In this document: positions 35,869-45,980 of the stretch, one piece after another
Layout of the letters: each line of letters begins with the position of its first letter
Position numbering within the stretch: the stretch's first letter is position 1
Notes under the pieces: generated by a model
What the model was told of the DNA's origin: nothing
The model's input: the letters and a program-made list of their open reading frames with translations, nothing else
The model's database searches: none
Translations under genes and position numbers: made by a program
Source: Pseudomonas sp. RSB 5.4
GTDB lineage: Bacteria > Pseudomonadota > Gammaproteobacteria > Pseudomonadales > Pseudomonadaceae
Assembly: GCF_037126175.1 (NCBI RefSeq)
Contig: NZ_CP146986.1
Coordinates: 5,828,501 to 5,892,500, forward strand
DNA length: 64,000 bases
Reading direction: 5' to 3'

Positions 35869-37068
35869 TTAGTGTTGGCGGGTAATGAAGTCGCGAATCC
35901 GTTCTGCTGCTTCAACACATTCAGCCAACGGTGCAACCAGCGCCATCCGCACTCGGCCTGCGCCTGGATTGACACCGTCTGCTTCGCGCGACAGATACGA
36001 GCCTGGCACCACGGTCACGTGTTCCTGTTCGAACAAGTCGCGACAGAATGCGGCATCGTCACCGGCCACGTTCGGCCACAGGTAGAAGCTGCCGTCCGGA
36101 CGCTGCACATCCATCACCGGGCTGAGAATTGCCAGGACTGCATCGAACTTCTCGCGGTACAGCGCACGGTTGGCGCGTACATGCACTTCGTCATTCCACG
36201 CGGCAACGCTGGCCAGTTGGGTTTGCACCGGCATCGCACAACCGTGGTAGGTGCGGTACAGGAGGAAGCCCTTGAGGATATCGGCATCACCGGCGACGAA
36301 CCCGGAGCGCAGGCCCGGCAGGTTGGAGCGCTTGGACAGGCTGTGGAACACCACGCAACGCTTGAAGTCCTTGCGGCCCAGTTCGACGCAGGCACTGAGC
36401 AGGCCTGGCGGCGGGGTCTGTTCGTCGAAGTACAGTTCGCTGTAGCACTCGTCGGCGGCGATCACGAAGTCGTATTCGTCGGCCAGGGCGATGAGTTTTT
36501 TCAGCACGTCGACCGGGATCAGTGCGCCGGTCGGGTTGCCCGGCGAGCACAGGAACAGGATCTGGCAGCGTTTCCAGATGTCCGGCGAGACCGCATCGAA
36601 ATCCGGGTTGAAGCCGTTTTCGTCCAGGCATGGCAGGTAGTGCGGCTTGGCCCCGGCGAGGAACGCTGCGCCTTCGTAGATCTGATAGAACGGGTTCGGG
36701 CTGACCACCAGCGCATCGTCGCCACGGTTGACCACGGTCTGGGTGAAGGCGAACAGCGCTTCGCGGGTACCGTTGACTGGCAGCACGTTGCGCGCCGGAT
36801 CAATCCAGCCGCTTGGCACGCCGAAGCGACGTTCGCACCAGCCGGCGATGGCTTCGCGCAAGGCCGGGATGCCAAGGGTGGTCGGATACACCGCCATCTG
36901 ATCCAGATTGTTCGCCAGCGCTTCGGCGACAAAGCTTGGCGAGCGGTGTTTCGGCTCGCCGATCGACAGGGCGATCGGGCGTTTGTCCGGGTTCGGCGTG
37001 ACCGTGCGAAGCAGGGCGCGGAGCTTTTCGAACGGGTAGGGCTGGAGCTGGTTCAGAGCGTTGTTCAT
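35869..37068 (-). CDS. dapC: Succinyldiaminopimelate transaminase
   Basis: The 399-residue class I PLP aminotransferase converts N-succinyl-2-amino-6-ketopimelate to N-succinyl-LL-diaminopimelate with glutamate as donor. The PLP Lys lies in HSLSKRSNLPGLRSGF; FLCSPGNPTG and AADECYSELYF carry the cofactor-binding Asn, Asp and Tyr. The C-terminal GRVRMALV holds the carboxylate-binding Arg. I start at MNNALNQL, preceded by GAGG at about 7 nt. Location next to glnD-map fits pseudomonad dapC. Confidence 0.93.
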   Translation of the reverse strand: MNNALNQLQPYPFEKLRALLRTVTPNPDKRPIALSIGEPKHRSPSFVAEALANNLDQMAVYPTTLGIPALREAIAGWCERRFGVPSGWIDPARNVLPVNGTREALFAFTQTVVNRGDDALVVSPNPFYQIYEGAAFLAGAKPHYLPCLDENGFNPDFDAVSPDIWKRCQILFLCSPGNPTGALIPVDVLKKLIALADEYDFVIAADECYSELYFDEQTPPPGLLSACVELGRKDFKRCVVFHSLSKRSNLPGLRSGFVAGDADILKGFLLYRTYHGCAMPVQTQLASVAAWNDEVHVRANRALYREKFDAVLAILSPVMDVQRPDGSFYLWPNVAGDDAAFCRDLFEQEHVTVVPGSYLSREADGVNPGAGRVRMALVAPLAECVEAAERIRDFITRQH

Positions 37069-37083
37069 GGGGGCCTCGTTCAA

Positions 37084-37172
37084 TGTGGGAGCGGGCTTGC
37101 TCGCGAAAGCGGTGTGTCATTGAATGATGTGTTGCCTGACACACCGCTTTCGCGAGCAAGCCCGCTCCCACA
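37084..37172. repeat. REPIN (inverted REP pair)
   Basis: An 89-nt element with standard facing arms, filling most of the gap between the glnD stop and the dapC start. The inner flanks contain GAAAGCGGTGTGTCA and its near-complement TGACACACCGCTTTC, so the pairing extends well beyond the REP cores. Confidence 0.9.
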
Positions 37173-37189
37173 GGGGGGAAGTTGCTGGA

Positions 37190-39892
37190 TCAAATACTGA
37201 TGCGCGAAAGCTTGATATCCGGTTCCTGATTGACGCTCAGTTGCTCGACGATTGCGTCCTGCAAGCGGCTGCACAGCAGCGGGTCGGAGAGCGGCTGGTT
37301 GTGGGCGTCGGTGATGAAGAACACGTCTTCCACGCGTTCGCCCAGGGTCGCAATCTTGGCGTTCTGCAGCGACAGGTCGAACTCGAGGAAGATCCCGCCG
37401 ATCCGCGCCAGCAGGCCCGGGCGGTCAGGAGCGGTGAGTTCCAGCACCGTCACCGGACGCTGGGCGTCGTTGTGGATCGTCACCTGCGGCGCAAAGGCGA
37501 AGTGCTTGAGCTGGCGCGGCACCCGGCGCTGGATGATCGTCGGGTAGTCGTCGGGGTTGCGCAGGGCTTCAGTCAGACCGTCGCGAATCTGTTTGACCCG
37601 CGCCGGGTTGTCGCCGATCGAGTCGCCGTCGGTGTCGAGCACGATGTAGGTGTCGAGGGTGAACTGGCTGCTCGAGGTGATGACCCGGGCGTCGTGAATG
37701 TTCAGGTTGAGCTGGTCCATCGCGGCCACGGTCACGGCGAAGAAATCGTGCTGATCCGGGGCGTAGATGAAGATCTGCGTGCCACCCTCGAATTCGCGTT
37801 GGGTGGTTTCCTTGATCAGCACCAGCGGGCCGCCATCGGCCGGCTGCTGCAGGATCGCGTCACTGTGCCAGGCCACGTCGCCGGCGGTATGACGGAGGAA
37901 ATAGTCATCGCCCAACTGCGCCCACAACTGCTCGACGTCGTCCGGATCGGTGCCGCCGCGCACCAGAATGTCCAGTGCAGCGCTCTGGGTCTGGCGGATC
38001 TGCTCTTCGCGATCCACCGGGTTTTCCAGGCCACGGCGCAGGGCGCGTTTGGTCTCGGTGTAGAGCTGGCGCAACAGGCTGGCGCGCCAGGAGTTCCACA
38101 GGGTCGGGTTGGTCGCGTTGATGTCGGCTACGGTCAGCACATACAGATAGTCCAGACGGGTTTCGTCACCCACGATCTGGGCGAAATCGTGGATCACCTG
38201 CGGGTCGGACAGATCCTTGCGCTGTGCGGTGGTCGACATCACCAGATGGTTTTGCACCAGCCAGACGATCAGGCGGCTGTCCCACACCGGCAGTTGATGA
38301 CGCTGGCAGAACGCTTCGGCATCGACCGCGCCGATGTCCGAATGATCGCCATGCCGGCCCTTGCCGATGTCGTGGTACAGACCGGCCATGTAGATGAGTT
38401 CGGGCTTGGGCAGTTTGGCCATGAGTTTGGCCGCCAGCGGGAATTTTTCCGACACCTGGGTGTACTGCAATTTACGCAGGTGCTTGATCAGGTTCAGGGT
38501 GTGCGCATCGACCGTATAGATGTGGAACAGGTCGTGCTGCATCTGCCCGACGATAAAGCCGAACTCCGGCAGGTAGCGCCCGAGGATGCCGTAACGGTTC
38601 ATCCGCCGCAGGTTGCGATGGATGCCGATCTTGCACTTGAACAGCTCGATGAACAGGCTGGTATTGCGGATGTCGTTGCGGAAGTTGTCGTCGATCAGGT
38701 GCCGGTTTTCCCGCAGCAGACGAATGGTGTCGGCGCGCACGCCTTTGATTTCCGGCTGCTGGGCCATCAGCACGAAGATCTCGAGCATGGCGAACGGCGT
38801 GCGGCGGAACACGTTGTCGTTGCGCGCTTCGATGTAGCCGTCGTGCAGTTGGAAACGCGAGTTGATCGGCTGCGGTGGTGCTTCGTCTTCCGGGGCGAGG
38901 ATCACTTCCTCGAAGTGCTGGATGATCAGGTCGCTGAGCTGGGCGATGCTCATCACCACGCGGAAGTATTGCTGCATGAAGTTTTCGACGGCCTGTTTGG
39001 CGTCGTCACCTTCAAAGCCCAGCAGGCCGGCGATGGTTCGTTGATGGTCGAACAGCAGGCGATCTTCGGAGCGTCCGGCGAGCATGTGCAGGGCGTAACG
39101 CACTTTCCAGAGGAATTCCTGGGAGGACGCCAACAGGGCGTTTTCGCTCTCGACCAGAAAACCCTCGCCGGCGAGCGCGCGCAGGTTCAGGGTGCCGTAC
39201 TGACGGCGGGCCACCCATAGAATGGTCTGGATATCCCGCAGGCCGCCGGGCGAACCTTTGACGTTGGGTTCCAGGTTGTATTCGGTGTCGTTGTACTTGT
39301 GGTGGCGGGCCTTCTGCTCGGCGCGCTTGGCCAGGAAGAACTCCTTGGCCGGCCACATGTGTGCGGTGCTGGTGACATCGAGCATGCGCTGGCGCAGACG
39401 CTCGGGGCCGCAAATGGTGCGGCTTTCCATGAGGTTGGTGACCACGGTCAGGTCGGCGCGGGCCTCTTCGGCGCATTCGTCGACCGAACGCACGCTCTGC
39501 CCGACCTCCAGACCGATGTCCCACAGCAGCGTCAGAAAACGCTCGATGGAATCGCGGAAAACTTCGTGGTCGGCGCTGTCCAGCAGGATCAGCAGGTCGA
39601 TGTCGGAATAGGGGTGCAACTCACCACGGCCGTAGCCGCCGACCGCGACCAGCGCGATGTCGGCGTCTTCGCTCCAGTTGAACTGCTCCCAGGCCTTTTG
39701 CAGGATGTTGTCGACGAACCAGGCACGGTCTTCGATCAGCCGGCGGATGTCGCGGCCGCTGCGAAAACGCGTGTCGAGGACCTCGCGAGCCTGGCGGATC
39801 GCCTTTTTGAACGCCGCGATGGGACTCGCTTTCAGGGCCAGTTCAGCCTGGAACTGGCCGCGGTCGAAGAGTTCGGGATCCACCTGCGGCAT
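37190..39892 (-). CDS. glnD: Bifunctional [protein-PII] uridylyltransferase/uridylyl-removing enzyme
   Basis: The 900-residue cytosolic sensor uridylylates PII proteins when glutamine is low and removes UMP when it is high. The domains are in order: nucleotidyltransferase with [15 protein letters not shown] (85-99), a helical domain, the HD hydrolase with [12 protein letters not shown] (about residues 510-521), and two C-terminal ACT domains (about 710-785 and 820-900) that bind glutamine. The length matches the E. coli enzyme (890). map starts 41 nt upstream on the same strand. Confidence 0.97.
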   Translation of the reverse strand: MPQVDPELFDRGQFQAELALKASPIAAFKKAIRQAREVLDTRFRSGRDIRRLIEDRAWFVDNILQKAWEQFNWSEDADIALVAVGGYGRGELHPYSDIDLLILLDSADHEVFRDSIERFLTLLWDIGLEVGQSVRSVDECAEEARADLTVVTNLMESRTICGPERLRQRMLDVTSTAHMWPAKEFFLAKRAEQKARHHKYNDTEYNLEPNVKGSPGGLRDIQTILWVARRQYGTLNLRALAGEGFLVESENALLASSQEFLWKVRYALHMLAGRSEDRLLFDHQRTIAGLLGFEGDDAKQAVENFMQQYFRVVMSIAQLSDLIIQHFEEVILAPEDEAPPQPINSRFQLHDGYIEARNDNVFRRTPFAMLEIFVLMAQQPEIKGVRADTIRLLRENRHLIDDNFRNDIRNTSLFIELFKCKIGIHRNLRRMNRYGILGRYLPEFGFIVGQMQHDLFHIYTVDAHTLNLIKHLRKLQYTQVSEKFPLAAKLMAKLPKPELIYMAGLYHDIGKGRHGDHSDIGAVDAEAFCQRHQLPVWDSRLIVWLVQNHLVMSTTAQRKDLSDPQVIHDFAQIVGDETRLDYLYVLTVADINATNPTLWNSWRASLLRQLYTETKRALRRGLENPVDREEQIRQTQSAALDILVRGGTDPDDVEQLWAQLGDDYFLRHTAGDVAWHSDAILQQPADGGPLVLIKETTQREFEGGTQIFIYAPDQHDFFAVTVAAMDQLNLNIHDARVITSSSQFTLDTYIVLDTDGDSIGDNPARVKQIRDGLTEALRNPDDYPTIIQRRVPRQLKHFAFAPQVTIHNDAQRPVTVLELTAPDRPGLLARIGGIFLEFDLSLQNAKIATLGERVEDVFFITDAHNQPLSDPLLCSRLQDAIVEQLSVNQEPDIKLSRISI

Positions 39893-39933
39893 CGATTGGC
39901 TTTCCTTCTATAGGGCTGGGAGCGTTCTTGGGA

Positions 39934-40716
39934 TCAGGCCGAGACGCGCGGGATGGTGTCGTCAGCGCGCAGGGTGAAGATCTCGTAGCCAGTGTCGGTC
40001 ACCAGCAGGGTGTGTTCCCACTGTGCCGAGAGCTTGCGGTCTTTGGTGATCGCGGTCCAGCCGTCACCCAGCACCTTGGTGTCGGCCTTGCCCTGGTTGA
40101 TCATCGGCTCGATGGTGAAGGTCATGCCGGCCTTCAGTTCCATGCCGGTACCGGCGCGGCCGTAGTGCAGGATCTGCGGTTCTTCGTGGAACACCTTGCC
40201 GATGCCGTGGCCGCAGAATTCGCGAACCACCGAGAAGCCGTTCTTTTCCGCGTGCTTCTGGATGATTTCACCGATGTCGCCGAGGCGGCAGCCAGGTTTG
40301 ACGATTTCAATCGCCTTGTACATGCATTCCTGGGTGACCTGCGACAGGCGTTCGGCCCAGACCGGCACTTCACCGACGTGGAACATGCGGCTGGTGTCGC
40401 CGTGGTAGCCATCCTTGATCACGGTGACGTCGATATTCAGGGTGTCGCCATTCTTCAGCGGCTTGTCATTCGGGATGCCGTGGCAGACCACGTGGTTGAT
40501 CGAGGTGCAGATCGACTTCGGATAACCCTTGTAGTTGAGCGGGGCAGGGATGGCCTGCTGCACGTTGACGATGTAGTCGTGGCAGATCTGGTTCAGTTGA
40601 TCGGTGGTAACACCCGGTTTGACATGTTCGGCAATCATTTCCAGCACATCGGCGGCCAGTTTGCCGGCGACTCGCATGCCAGCGATGTCCTCGGGGGTTT
40701 TGAGGTTGACGGTCAT
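39934..40716 (-). CDS. map: Type I methionine aminopeptidase
   Basis: The 260-residue metalloenzyme removes initiator methionine from nascent proteins. The five metal ligands are in recognisable contexts: NIDVTVIKDGYHGDTSR (two Asp), CGHGIG (His), FTIEPM (Glu) and SAQWEHT (Glu); the substrate His is in INHVVCHGIP. It has no N-terminal zinc finger, as in other bacterial type Ia enzymes. The ATG follows AGAGAG at about 7 nt. It is divergent from rpsB. Confidence 0.97.
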   Translation of the reverse strand: MTVNLKTPEDIAGMRVAGKLAADVLEMIAEHVKPGVTTDQLNQICHDYIVNVQQAIPAPLNYKGYPKSICTSINHVVCHGIPNDKPLKNGDTLNIDVTVIKDGYHGDTSRMFHVGEVPVWAERLSQVTQECMYKAIEIVKPGCRLGDIGEIIQKHAEKNGFSVVREFCGHGIGKVFHEEPQILHYGRAGTGMELKAGMTFTIEPMINQGKADTKVLGDGWTAITKDRKLSAQWEHTLLVTDTGYEIFTLRADDTIPRVSA

Positions 40717-40920
40717 ACAGGCTCTCTCTGCGCTCGGCGGCGCTTACTGATACGGAGAGGGTGGCAAGTGTTGGATTTGCGACCCTGAAAAACGCGATTC
40801 TATCAGACGGAAGGAGCAAATCCGCGCCTGCGTGCATCGCGTCTGTCTATACAATGGTGCGCCTGAAGGCGATTCCAAGGGGGCTGCGCCCATGTCCTTG
40901 GTGCGATTACAGATTCCGGG

Positions 40921-41089
40921 TTCCGTTTCTGCGCACCCTGTGGTATAAAATGCGCCGCTTTCCGGGGATACCCCGAAAAGCTTAAATCCACACACGTGTC
41001 GACACGATGACCTGGGTGCTTTTGGCTTTATGCCACTGGTTGGTCATTGGGATACGTGGAGGCCAAACCCGACTTATTAAGGAACTATC
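40921..41089 (+). promoter_or_regulatory. rpsB promoter and structured leader
   Basis: TGGTATAAA (-10 with TG extension, TATAAA at 40944-40949) and TTCCGT (40921-40926) at 17 nt predict a start near 40956 and a leader of about 130 nt. The leader can fold: ATGACC (41007-41012) pairs with GGTCAT (41042-41047) around an inner GGCTTTATGCC hairpin. Autoregulatory leaders that bind S2 are known for rpsB in Gammaproteobacteria. AAGGA precedes the ATG. The rest of the gap from 40717 to 40920 holds the map promoter region and no gene. Confidence 0.55.
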
Positions 41090-41827
41090 ATGTCCCAAGT
41101 CAACATGCGCGATATGCTGAAGGCCGGTGTGCACTTCGGTCACCAAACCCGTTACTGGAATCCGAAAATGGGTAAGTACATTTTCGGCGCGCGTAACAAG
41201 ATTCACATCATCAACCTTGAAAAAACCCTGCCAATGTTCAACGAAGCTCTGACTTTCGTAGAGCGTCTGGCCCAGGGCAAAAACAAGATTCTGTTCGTCG
41301 GCACCAAGCGTTCCGCTGGCAAGATCGTTGCTGAAGAAGCAGCACGTTGCGGTTCGCCGTACGTCGATCACCGCTGGTTGGGCGGCATGCTGACCAACTT
41401 CAAAACCATTCGTGCTTCCATCAAGCGTCTGCGTGACCTTGAAGTTCAAGCCGAAGACGGTACTTTCGCCAAGCTGACCAAGAAAGAAGCGCTGATGCGC
41501 TCCCGTGACCTGGAAAAGCTGGATCGCTCCCTGGGCGGCATCAAGGACATGGGCGGTCTGCCAGACGCACTGTTCGTGATCGACGTTGACCACGAGCGCA
41601 TCGCGATCACCGAAGCCAACAAGCTGGGCATCCCGGTCATCGGCGTTGTCGATACCAACAGCAGCCCGGAAGGCGTTGACTACATCATCCCAGGCAACGA
41701 TGACGCAATCCGCGCTATCCAGCTGTACATGGGTTCGATGGCTGACGCAGTGATCCGTGGTCGCAACAATGTTGCTGGCGGCACTGTTGAGTTCGCAGCT
41801 GAAGAAACTCAGGCTGCAGCTGAGTAA
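41090..41827 (+). CDS. rpsB: 30S ribosomal protein S2
   Basis: The 245-residue S2 binds late to the 30S subunit and recruits S1. The sequence is canonical from [25 protein letters not shown] to the Ala/Glu-rich C-terminus. [16 protein letters not shown] and [13 protein letters not shown] are diagnostic. Codon use is strongly biased, as expected for a highly expressed gene. A hairpin with T-run separates it from tsf. Confidence 0.99.
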   Translation: MSQVNMRDMLKAGVHFGHQTRYWNPKMGKYIFGARNKIHIINLEKTLPMFNEALTFVERLAQGKNKILFVGTKRSAGKIVAEEAARCGSPYVDHRWLGGMLTNFKTIRASIKRLRDLEVQAEDGTFAKLTKKEALMRSRDLEKLDRSLGGIKDMGGLPDALFVIDVDHERIAITEANKLGIPVIGVVDTNSSPEGVDYIIPGNDDAIRAIQLYMGSMADAVIRGRNNVAGGTVEFAAEETQAAAE

Positions 41828-41855
41828 TTGACGCCCTGGCGTTGACTCAGTAAGC

Positions 41856-41880
41856 AAAAAGGGGGCTTGGCCCCCTTTTT
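41856..41880 (+). terminator. Attenuator-type terminator between rpsB and tsf
   Basis: AAAAAGGGGG and CCCCCTTTTT form a perfect 10-bp stem around CTTGG with a T-run. It lies 29 nt after the rpsB stop and before tsf, so it likely sets the S2:EF-Ts ratio by partial read-through. Confidence 0.88.
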
Positions 41881-42030
41881 GCCACCTCGAAAACCGTTTG
41901 TTGGCGCCCGTGTCTGGTGGCGCAGCCCCTGCATCTGTAACGTGCGGCGGGTACAAGGTGATTCGGGAAGAATTGAACGCCCGTTCGATCGGGTGGAATG
42001 GTTGAAAACCTATCCAAGAGGAATTTGAAA

Positions 42031-42894
42031 ATGGCAGCAATTACTGCAGCGTTGGTTAAAGAACTGCGCGAGCGTACCGGCGAAGGCATGATGGACTGCA
42101 AGAAAGCCCTGGAAAAGGCTGACGGCGACATCGAAAAAGCCATTGATGACATGCGTGCTTCGGGCGCGATCAAGGCTGCGAAAAAGGCTGGCAACGTTGC
42201 CGCTGAAGGCGCAATCGCAATCAAGGACGACGGTAAAGCTGCCGTTATCCTGGAAGTGAACTCGCAGACCGACTTCCTGGCTCTGCAAGACGACTTCAAA
42301 AACTTCGTCGCTGCCAGCGTTGAAAAAGCTTTCGCTGACAAGCTGACCGACGCTGCTCCGCTGATCGCTTCGCAAGAAGCTGCTCGCGAAGCACTGGTTG
42401 CCAAAGTAGGCGAGAACGTCAACATCCGTCGTCTGGCCCGTATCGAAGGTGACGTTGTAGGTTCTTACCTGCACGGCAACAAGATCGGTGTTGTTGTGGC
42501 TCTGAAAGGCGGTGACGTCGAGCTGGCCAAAGACATCGCGATGCACGTCGCTGCGAGCAACCCTGAGTTCCTGCTGCCTTCGCAAGTTTCGGCTGAAGCG
42601 ATCGAGCGTGAAAAAGCTGTGTTCCTGCAGCTGAACGAAGAGAAGATCAAAGGCAAGCCAGAAAACATTGTTGAGAACATGGTCAAAGGCCGTATCAGCA
42701 AGTTCCTGGCAGAAGCGAGCCTGGTTGAGCAGGCGTTCGTCAAGAACCCTGAAATCAAGGTTGGCGAGCTGGCCAAGAAAGGCGGCGCAGAAATCGTTTC
42801 CTTCACCTACTTCAAAGTAGGCGAAGGCATCGAGAAGCCGGTCGACAACTTCGCTGAAGAAGTTGCTGCCCAGCTGGCTGCCGCCAAGCAATAA
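42031..42894 (+). CDS. tsf: Elongation factor Ts
   Basis: The 287-residue factor exchanges GDP for GTP on EF-Tu. The N-terminal domain motif LRERTGEGMMDCKKAL is typical, as are the core TDFLALQDDF and the coiled region following. I start at MAAITAALV, preceded by AGAGGA at 8 nt; an 11-codon extension lacks a ribosome site. Followed by a strong terminator. Confidence 0.98.
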   Translation: MAAITAALVKELRERTGEGMMDCKKALEKADGDIEKAIDDMRASGAIKAAKKAGNVAAEGAIAIKDDGKAAVILEVNSQTDFLALQDDFKNFVAASVEKAFADKLTDAAPLIASQEAAREALVAKVGENVNIRRLARIEGDVVGSYLHGNKIGVVVALKGGDVELAKDIAMHVAASNPEFLLPSQVSAEAIEREKAVFLQLNEEKIKGKPENIVENMVKGRISKFLAEASLVEQAFVKNPEIKVGELAKKGGAEIVSFTYFKVGEGIEKPVDNFAEEVAAQLAAAKQ

Positions 42895-42916
42895 GACGGT
42901 TTTTCAACTGTCGCCC

Positions 42917-42953
42917 GAAAGAGGCTGCCCGCTCACGCGCGCAGCCTCTTTTC
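42917..42953 (+). terminator. Intrinsic terminator after tsf
   Basis: GAGGCTGC (42921-42928) and GCAGCCTC (42941-42948) form an 8-bp GC stem followed by TTTT, 26 nt past the tsf stop. A second small hairpin (ACCAAT/ATTGGT with five T in the loop) follows at 42964-42980. The 43000-43106 stretch then holds the pyrH promoter and leader. Confidence 0.85.
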
Positions 42954-43106
42954 AGATGGGGTTACCAATTTTTTATTGGTTTCCACTGGGAACTGACTTA
43001 CAAAGCCAGGTTCCGATGGCGCTGAAGCAGCGCCAAGCTAGAGTGAACGCCAGCTGTAAAACAGCTTGCAAAGAATTTTTTAAATACGCCGCAGGAGAGA
43101 TTCGCA

Positions 43107-43850
43107 ATGGCTCAGCAGGGCAGTGGTTATCAGGCTCGCTATAAACGCATTCTACTCAAGCTTAGCGGCGAGGCCCTGATGGGCTCGGAAGAGTTCGGGA
43201 TCGATCCAAAAGTGCTGGATCGGATGGCGCTGGAAGTCGGCCAACTGGTCGGCATCGGCGTACAGGTCGGTCTGGTGATCGGCGGTGGCAACCTGTTCCG
43301 TGGCGAGGCCTTGAGCAAGGCTGGCATGGATCGGGTGACAGGCGACCACATGGGCATGCTGGCCACTGTGATGAACGCCCTGGCCATGCGTGATGCGCTG
43401 GAACGTGCCAATATCTCGGCCATCGTGATGTCGGCCATTTCCATGGTTGGCGTGACCGATCACTATGATCGCCGCAAAGCCATGCGCCACCTGAACTCCA
43501 AGGACGTGGTGATTTTCGCCGCCGGTACCGGTAATCCGTTCTTCACCACGGATTCGGCAGCCTGCCTGCGCGCCATCGAGATCGACGCTGACGTCGTGCT
43601 GAAGGCGACCAAGGTCGATGGCGTCTATACCGCTGACCCGTTCAAAGACCCGCATGCCGAGAAGTTCGATCATCTGACTTATGATGAAGTACTGGATCGC
43701 AAGCTGGGTGTAATGGATCTGACAGCGATTTGCCTGTGCCGCGACCACAAAATGCCGCTGCGCGTATTCAACATGAACAAGCCCGGCGCCCTGCTGAACA
43801 TCGTGCATGGCGGCGCTGAAGGCACTCTGATCGAGGAAGGTCAACAATGA
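43107..43850 (+). CDS. pyrH: Uridylate kinase
   Basis: The 247-residue hexameric amino-acid-kinase-fold enzyme phosphorylates UMP to UDP. Motifs are [20 protein letters not shown], and [13 protein letters not shown], with [10 protein letters not shown] later. GGAGAG precedes the ATG at about 9 nt. Its stop overlaps the frr ATG by four bases, so the two are translationally coupled. Confidence 0.98.
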   Translation: MAQQGSGYQARYKRILLKLSGEALMGSEEFGIDPKVLDRMALEVGQLVGIGVQVGLVIGGGNLFRGEALSKAGMDRVTGDHMGMLATVMNALAMRDALERANISAIVMSAISMVGVTDHYDRRKAMRHLNSKDVVIFAAGTGNPFFTTDSAACLRAIEIDADVVLKATKVDGVYTADPFKDPHAEKFDHLTYDEVLDRKLGVMDLTAICLCRDHKMPLRVFNMNKPGALLNIVHGGAEGTLIEEGQQ

Positions 43851-44404
43851 TCAACGAAATCAAGAAAGACGCTCAAGAGCGCATGCAGAAATCCCTGGAC
43901 TCTCTGGCCCATGCATTCGGCCAGATTCGTACCGGCAAGGCTCACCCAAGCATCCTGGGCAGCGTGATGGTGCCGTACTACGGCGCAGACACTTCCATCA
44001 CTCAAGTGGCCAACATCACTGTAAAAGACTCCCGCACCCTGCAAGTCGTCGCTTTCGAGCGCAACATGCTGGCGGCCGTCGACAAAGCGATCCAGAGCGC
44101 CGGTCTGAACCTGAACCCGACCAACCTGGGTGAACTGCTGCTGATCTCCATGCCTGCCCTGACCGAAGAAACCCGTAAAGGCTTCACCAAGCAGGCGCGT
44201 GCAGCAGCCGAAGATGCGCGTGTTGCTGTGCGCAATATCCGTCGTGATGCGCTGGGCGATCTGAAAAAGCTGGTCAAGGACAAAGAGATCAGCGAAGACG
44301 AAGAGCGTCGTGCCACCGCTGATATCGACAAGCTGACCAAAGACTTCGAGGCCCAGATCACCAAGGCCACGGACGAGAAAGAAAAAGACCTGATGGCCGT
44401 ATAA
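43847..44404 (+). CDS. frr: Ribosome recycling factor
   Basis: The 185-residue factor splits post-termination ribosomes with EF-G. The fold is two domains: a long three-helix bundle ([23 protein letters not shown] and the C-terminal helices) and the small domain with VPYYGADT. The start overlaps pyrH by 4 nt. The length is standard for the family. Confidence 0.98.
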   Translation: MINEIKKDAQERMQKSLDSLAHAFGQIRTGKAHPSILGSVMVPYYGADTSITQVANITVKDSRTLQVVAFERNMLAAVDKAIQSAGLNLNPTNLGELLLISMPALTEETRKGFTKQARAAAEDARVAVRNIRRDALGDLKKLVKDKEISEDEERRATADIDKLTKDFEAQITKATDEKEKDLMAV

Positions 44405-44418
44405 GGGTCGAGTTTTAA

Positions 44419-45174
44419 ATGGACAAGACCAAGCAGTCTGCGCCGTCCGCGGTGCCGCGCCATGTCGCGATCATCATGGATGGCAACAATCGCTGGGCGA
44501 AAAAACGCTTTATGCCGGGTGTTGCCGGGCATAAAGCCGGCGTCGATGCTGTGCGGGCGGTAATCGAGGTGTGCGCCGAGGCCAAGGTCGAAGTGCTCAC
44601 CCTGTTCGCCTTTTCCAGTGAAAACTGGCAGCGCCCGGCCGATGAAGTCAGTGCCTTGATGGATCTGTTCTTCAAGGCGTTGCGTCGTGAGGCCAAGCGC
44701 CTCAACGACAACAACATCAGCTTGCGCATCATCGGTGATCGCTCGCGCTTCCATCCTGAGCTTCAGGCGGCGATGCGCGAGGCGGAAGCCATGACGGCCG
44801 GTGCCAACCGCTTTATCCTGCAGATCGCCGCCAACTACGGCGGTCAGTGGGATATTGCCCAAGCGGCGCAGCGTCTGGCGCGTGAAGTCCAGGCCGGGCA
44901 TCTGCGTCCGGAAGATATCACTCCGGATCTGCTGCAGACCTGTCTGGCCACCGGCGACCTGCCGTTGCCGGATCTGTGCATCCGCACCGGTGGCGAGCAC
45001 CGCATCAGCAACTTCCTGCTGTGGCAACTGGCGTACGCCGAGTTGTACTTCTCCGACCTGTTCTGGCCGGACTTCAAACACGAAGCCATGCGCGCCGCGC
45101 TGGCCGATTTCGCTTCGCGCCAGCGTCGCTTCGGTAAAACGAGCGAACAGGTCGAAGCTGGAGCCCGGGTTTAA
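44419..45174 (+). CDS. uppS: Undecaprenyl diphosphate synthase
   Basis: The 251-residue cis-prenyltransferase makes the C55 carrier lipid for peptidoglycan and O-antigen from FPP and IPP. HVAIIMDGNNRWAKKR with catalytic Asp21 is at 15-30, then TLFAFSSENWQRP, and IRTGGEHRISNFLLWQLAYAE near the C-terminus. It starts 14 nt after frr, and its stop codon shares a base with the cdsA ATG. Confidence 0.98.
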   Translation: MDKTKQSAPSAVPRHVAIIMDGNNRWAKKRFMPGVAGHKAGVDAVRAVIEVCAEAKVEVLTLFAFSSENWQRPADEVSALMDLFFKALRREAKRLNDNNISLRIIGDRSRFHPELQAAMREAEAMTAGANRFILQIAANYGGQWDIAQAAQRLAREVQAGHLRPEDITPDLLQTCLATGDLPLPDLCIRTGGEHRISNFLLWQLAYAELYFSDLFWPDFKHEAMRAALADFASRQRRFGKTSEQVEAGARV

Positions 45175-45980
45175 TGCTTAAACAACGAATCATCACTGCG
45201 CTGATCCTGCTGCCGATCGCTCTGTGCGGGTTTTTCCTGCTCGAAGGATCTGGTTTTGCGCTGTTCATCGGCCTGGTCGTGAGCCTTGGCGCCTGGGAAT
45301 GGGCGCGTCTGGCTGGCTTTACCGCGCAGTCGTTCCGTGTCGGCTTTGCCGCTGTCGTCGCGCTGATGCTGTTCGTCATGTATGTCCTGCCGGGCCTTGC
45401 CCCTTGGGTGTTGGGCGCCTCGGTGTTGTGGTGGGCGGTGGCGACCTATCTGGTGCTGACCTATCCGCGTTCGAGCGAGTACTGGTCCACGGCGGCCACC
45501 AAACTGGTGATCGGCTTGCTGATCCTGCTGCCGGCCTGGCAAGGGCTGGTGCAGATCAAGCAGTACTCGCTGGGTAACTGGTTGATCATGGCGGTGATGG
45601 TGCTGGTCTGGGGGGCCGATATCGGTGCCTATTTCTCCGGCCGTGCCTTTGGCAAGCGCAAACTGGCGCCGCAAGTCAGCCCTGGCAAAAGCTGGGAAGG
45701 CGTTTACGGTGGTCTGGCGCTGAGCCTGGTGATTACCGCGATCGTCGGCCTGGTGCGTGACTGGACCGTTGGCGAGCTGCTCAAGGGCCTGATCGGCGCT
45801 GCGTTGATCGTATTCATTTCGGTGGTGGGCGACCTCACCGAGAGCATGTTCAAACGTCAATCCGGCATCAAGGACAGCAGCAACCTGCTGCCCGGTCATG
45901 GCGGTGTGCTTGATCGCATCGACAGTCTGACCGCCGCGATCCCGATTTTCGCTGTATTGCTGTGGATGGCTGCGCCGTGA
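45174..45980 (+). CDS. cdsA: Phosphatidate cytidylyltransferase
   Basis: The 268-residue inner-membrane enzyme makes CDP-diacylglycerol from phosphatidic acid and CTP. It has about seven membrane segments and the C-terminal signature [36 protein letters not shown] with its metal-binding Asp residues. The start overlaps the uppS stop by one base (TAATG); the stop overlaps the dxr GTG. PlsB, encoded at 19326-21824, feeds the same pathway. Confidence 0.98.
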   Translation: MLKQRIITALILLPIALCGFFLLEGSGFALFIGLVVSLGAWEWARLAGFTAQSFRVGFAAVVALMLFVMYVLPGLAPWVLGASVLWWAVATYLVLTYPRSSEYWSTAATKLVIGLLILLPAWQGLVQIKQYSLGNWLIMAVMVLVWGADIGAYFSGRAFGKRKLAPQVSPGKSWEGVYGGLALSLVITAIVGLVRDWTVGELLKGLIGAALIVFISVVGDLTESMFKRQSGIKDSSNLLPGHGGVLDRIDSLTAAIPIFAVLLWMAAP

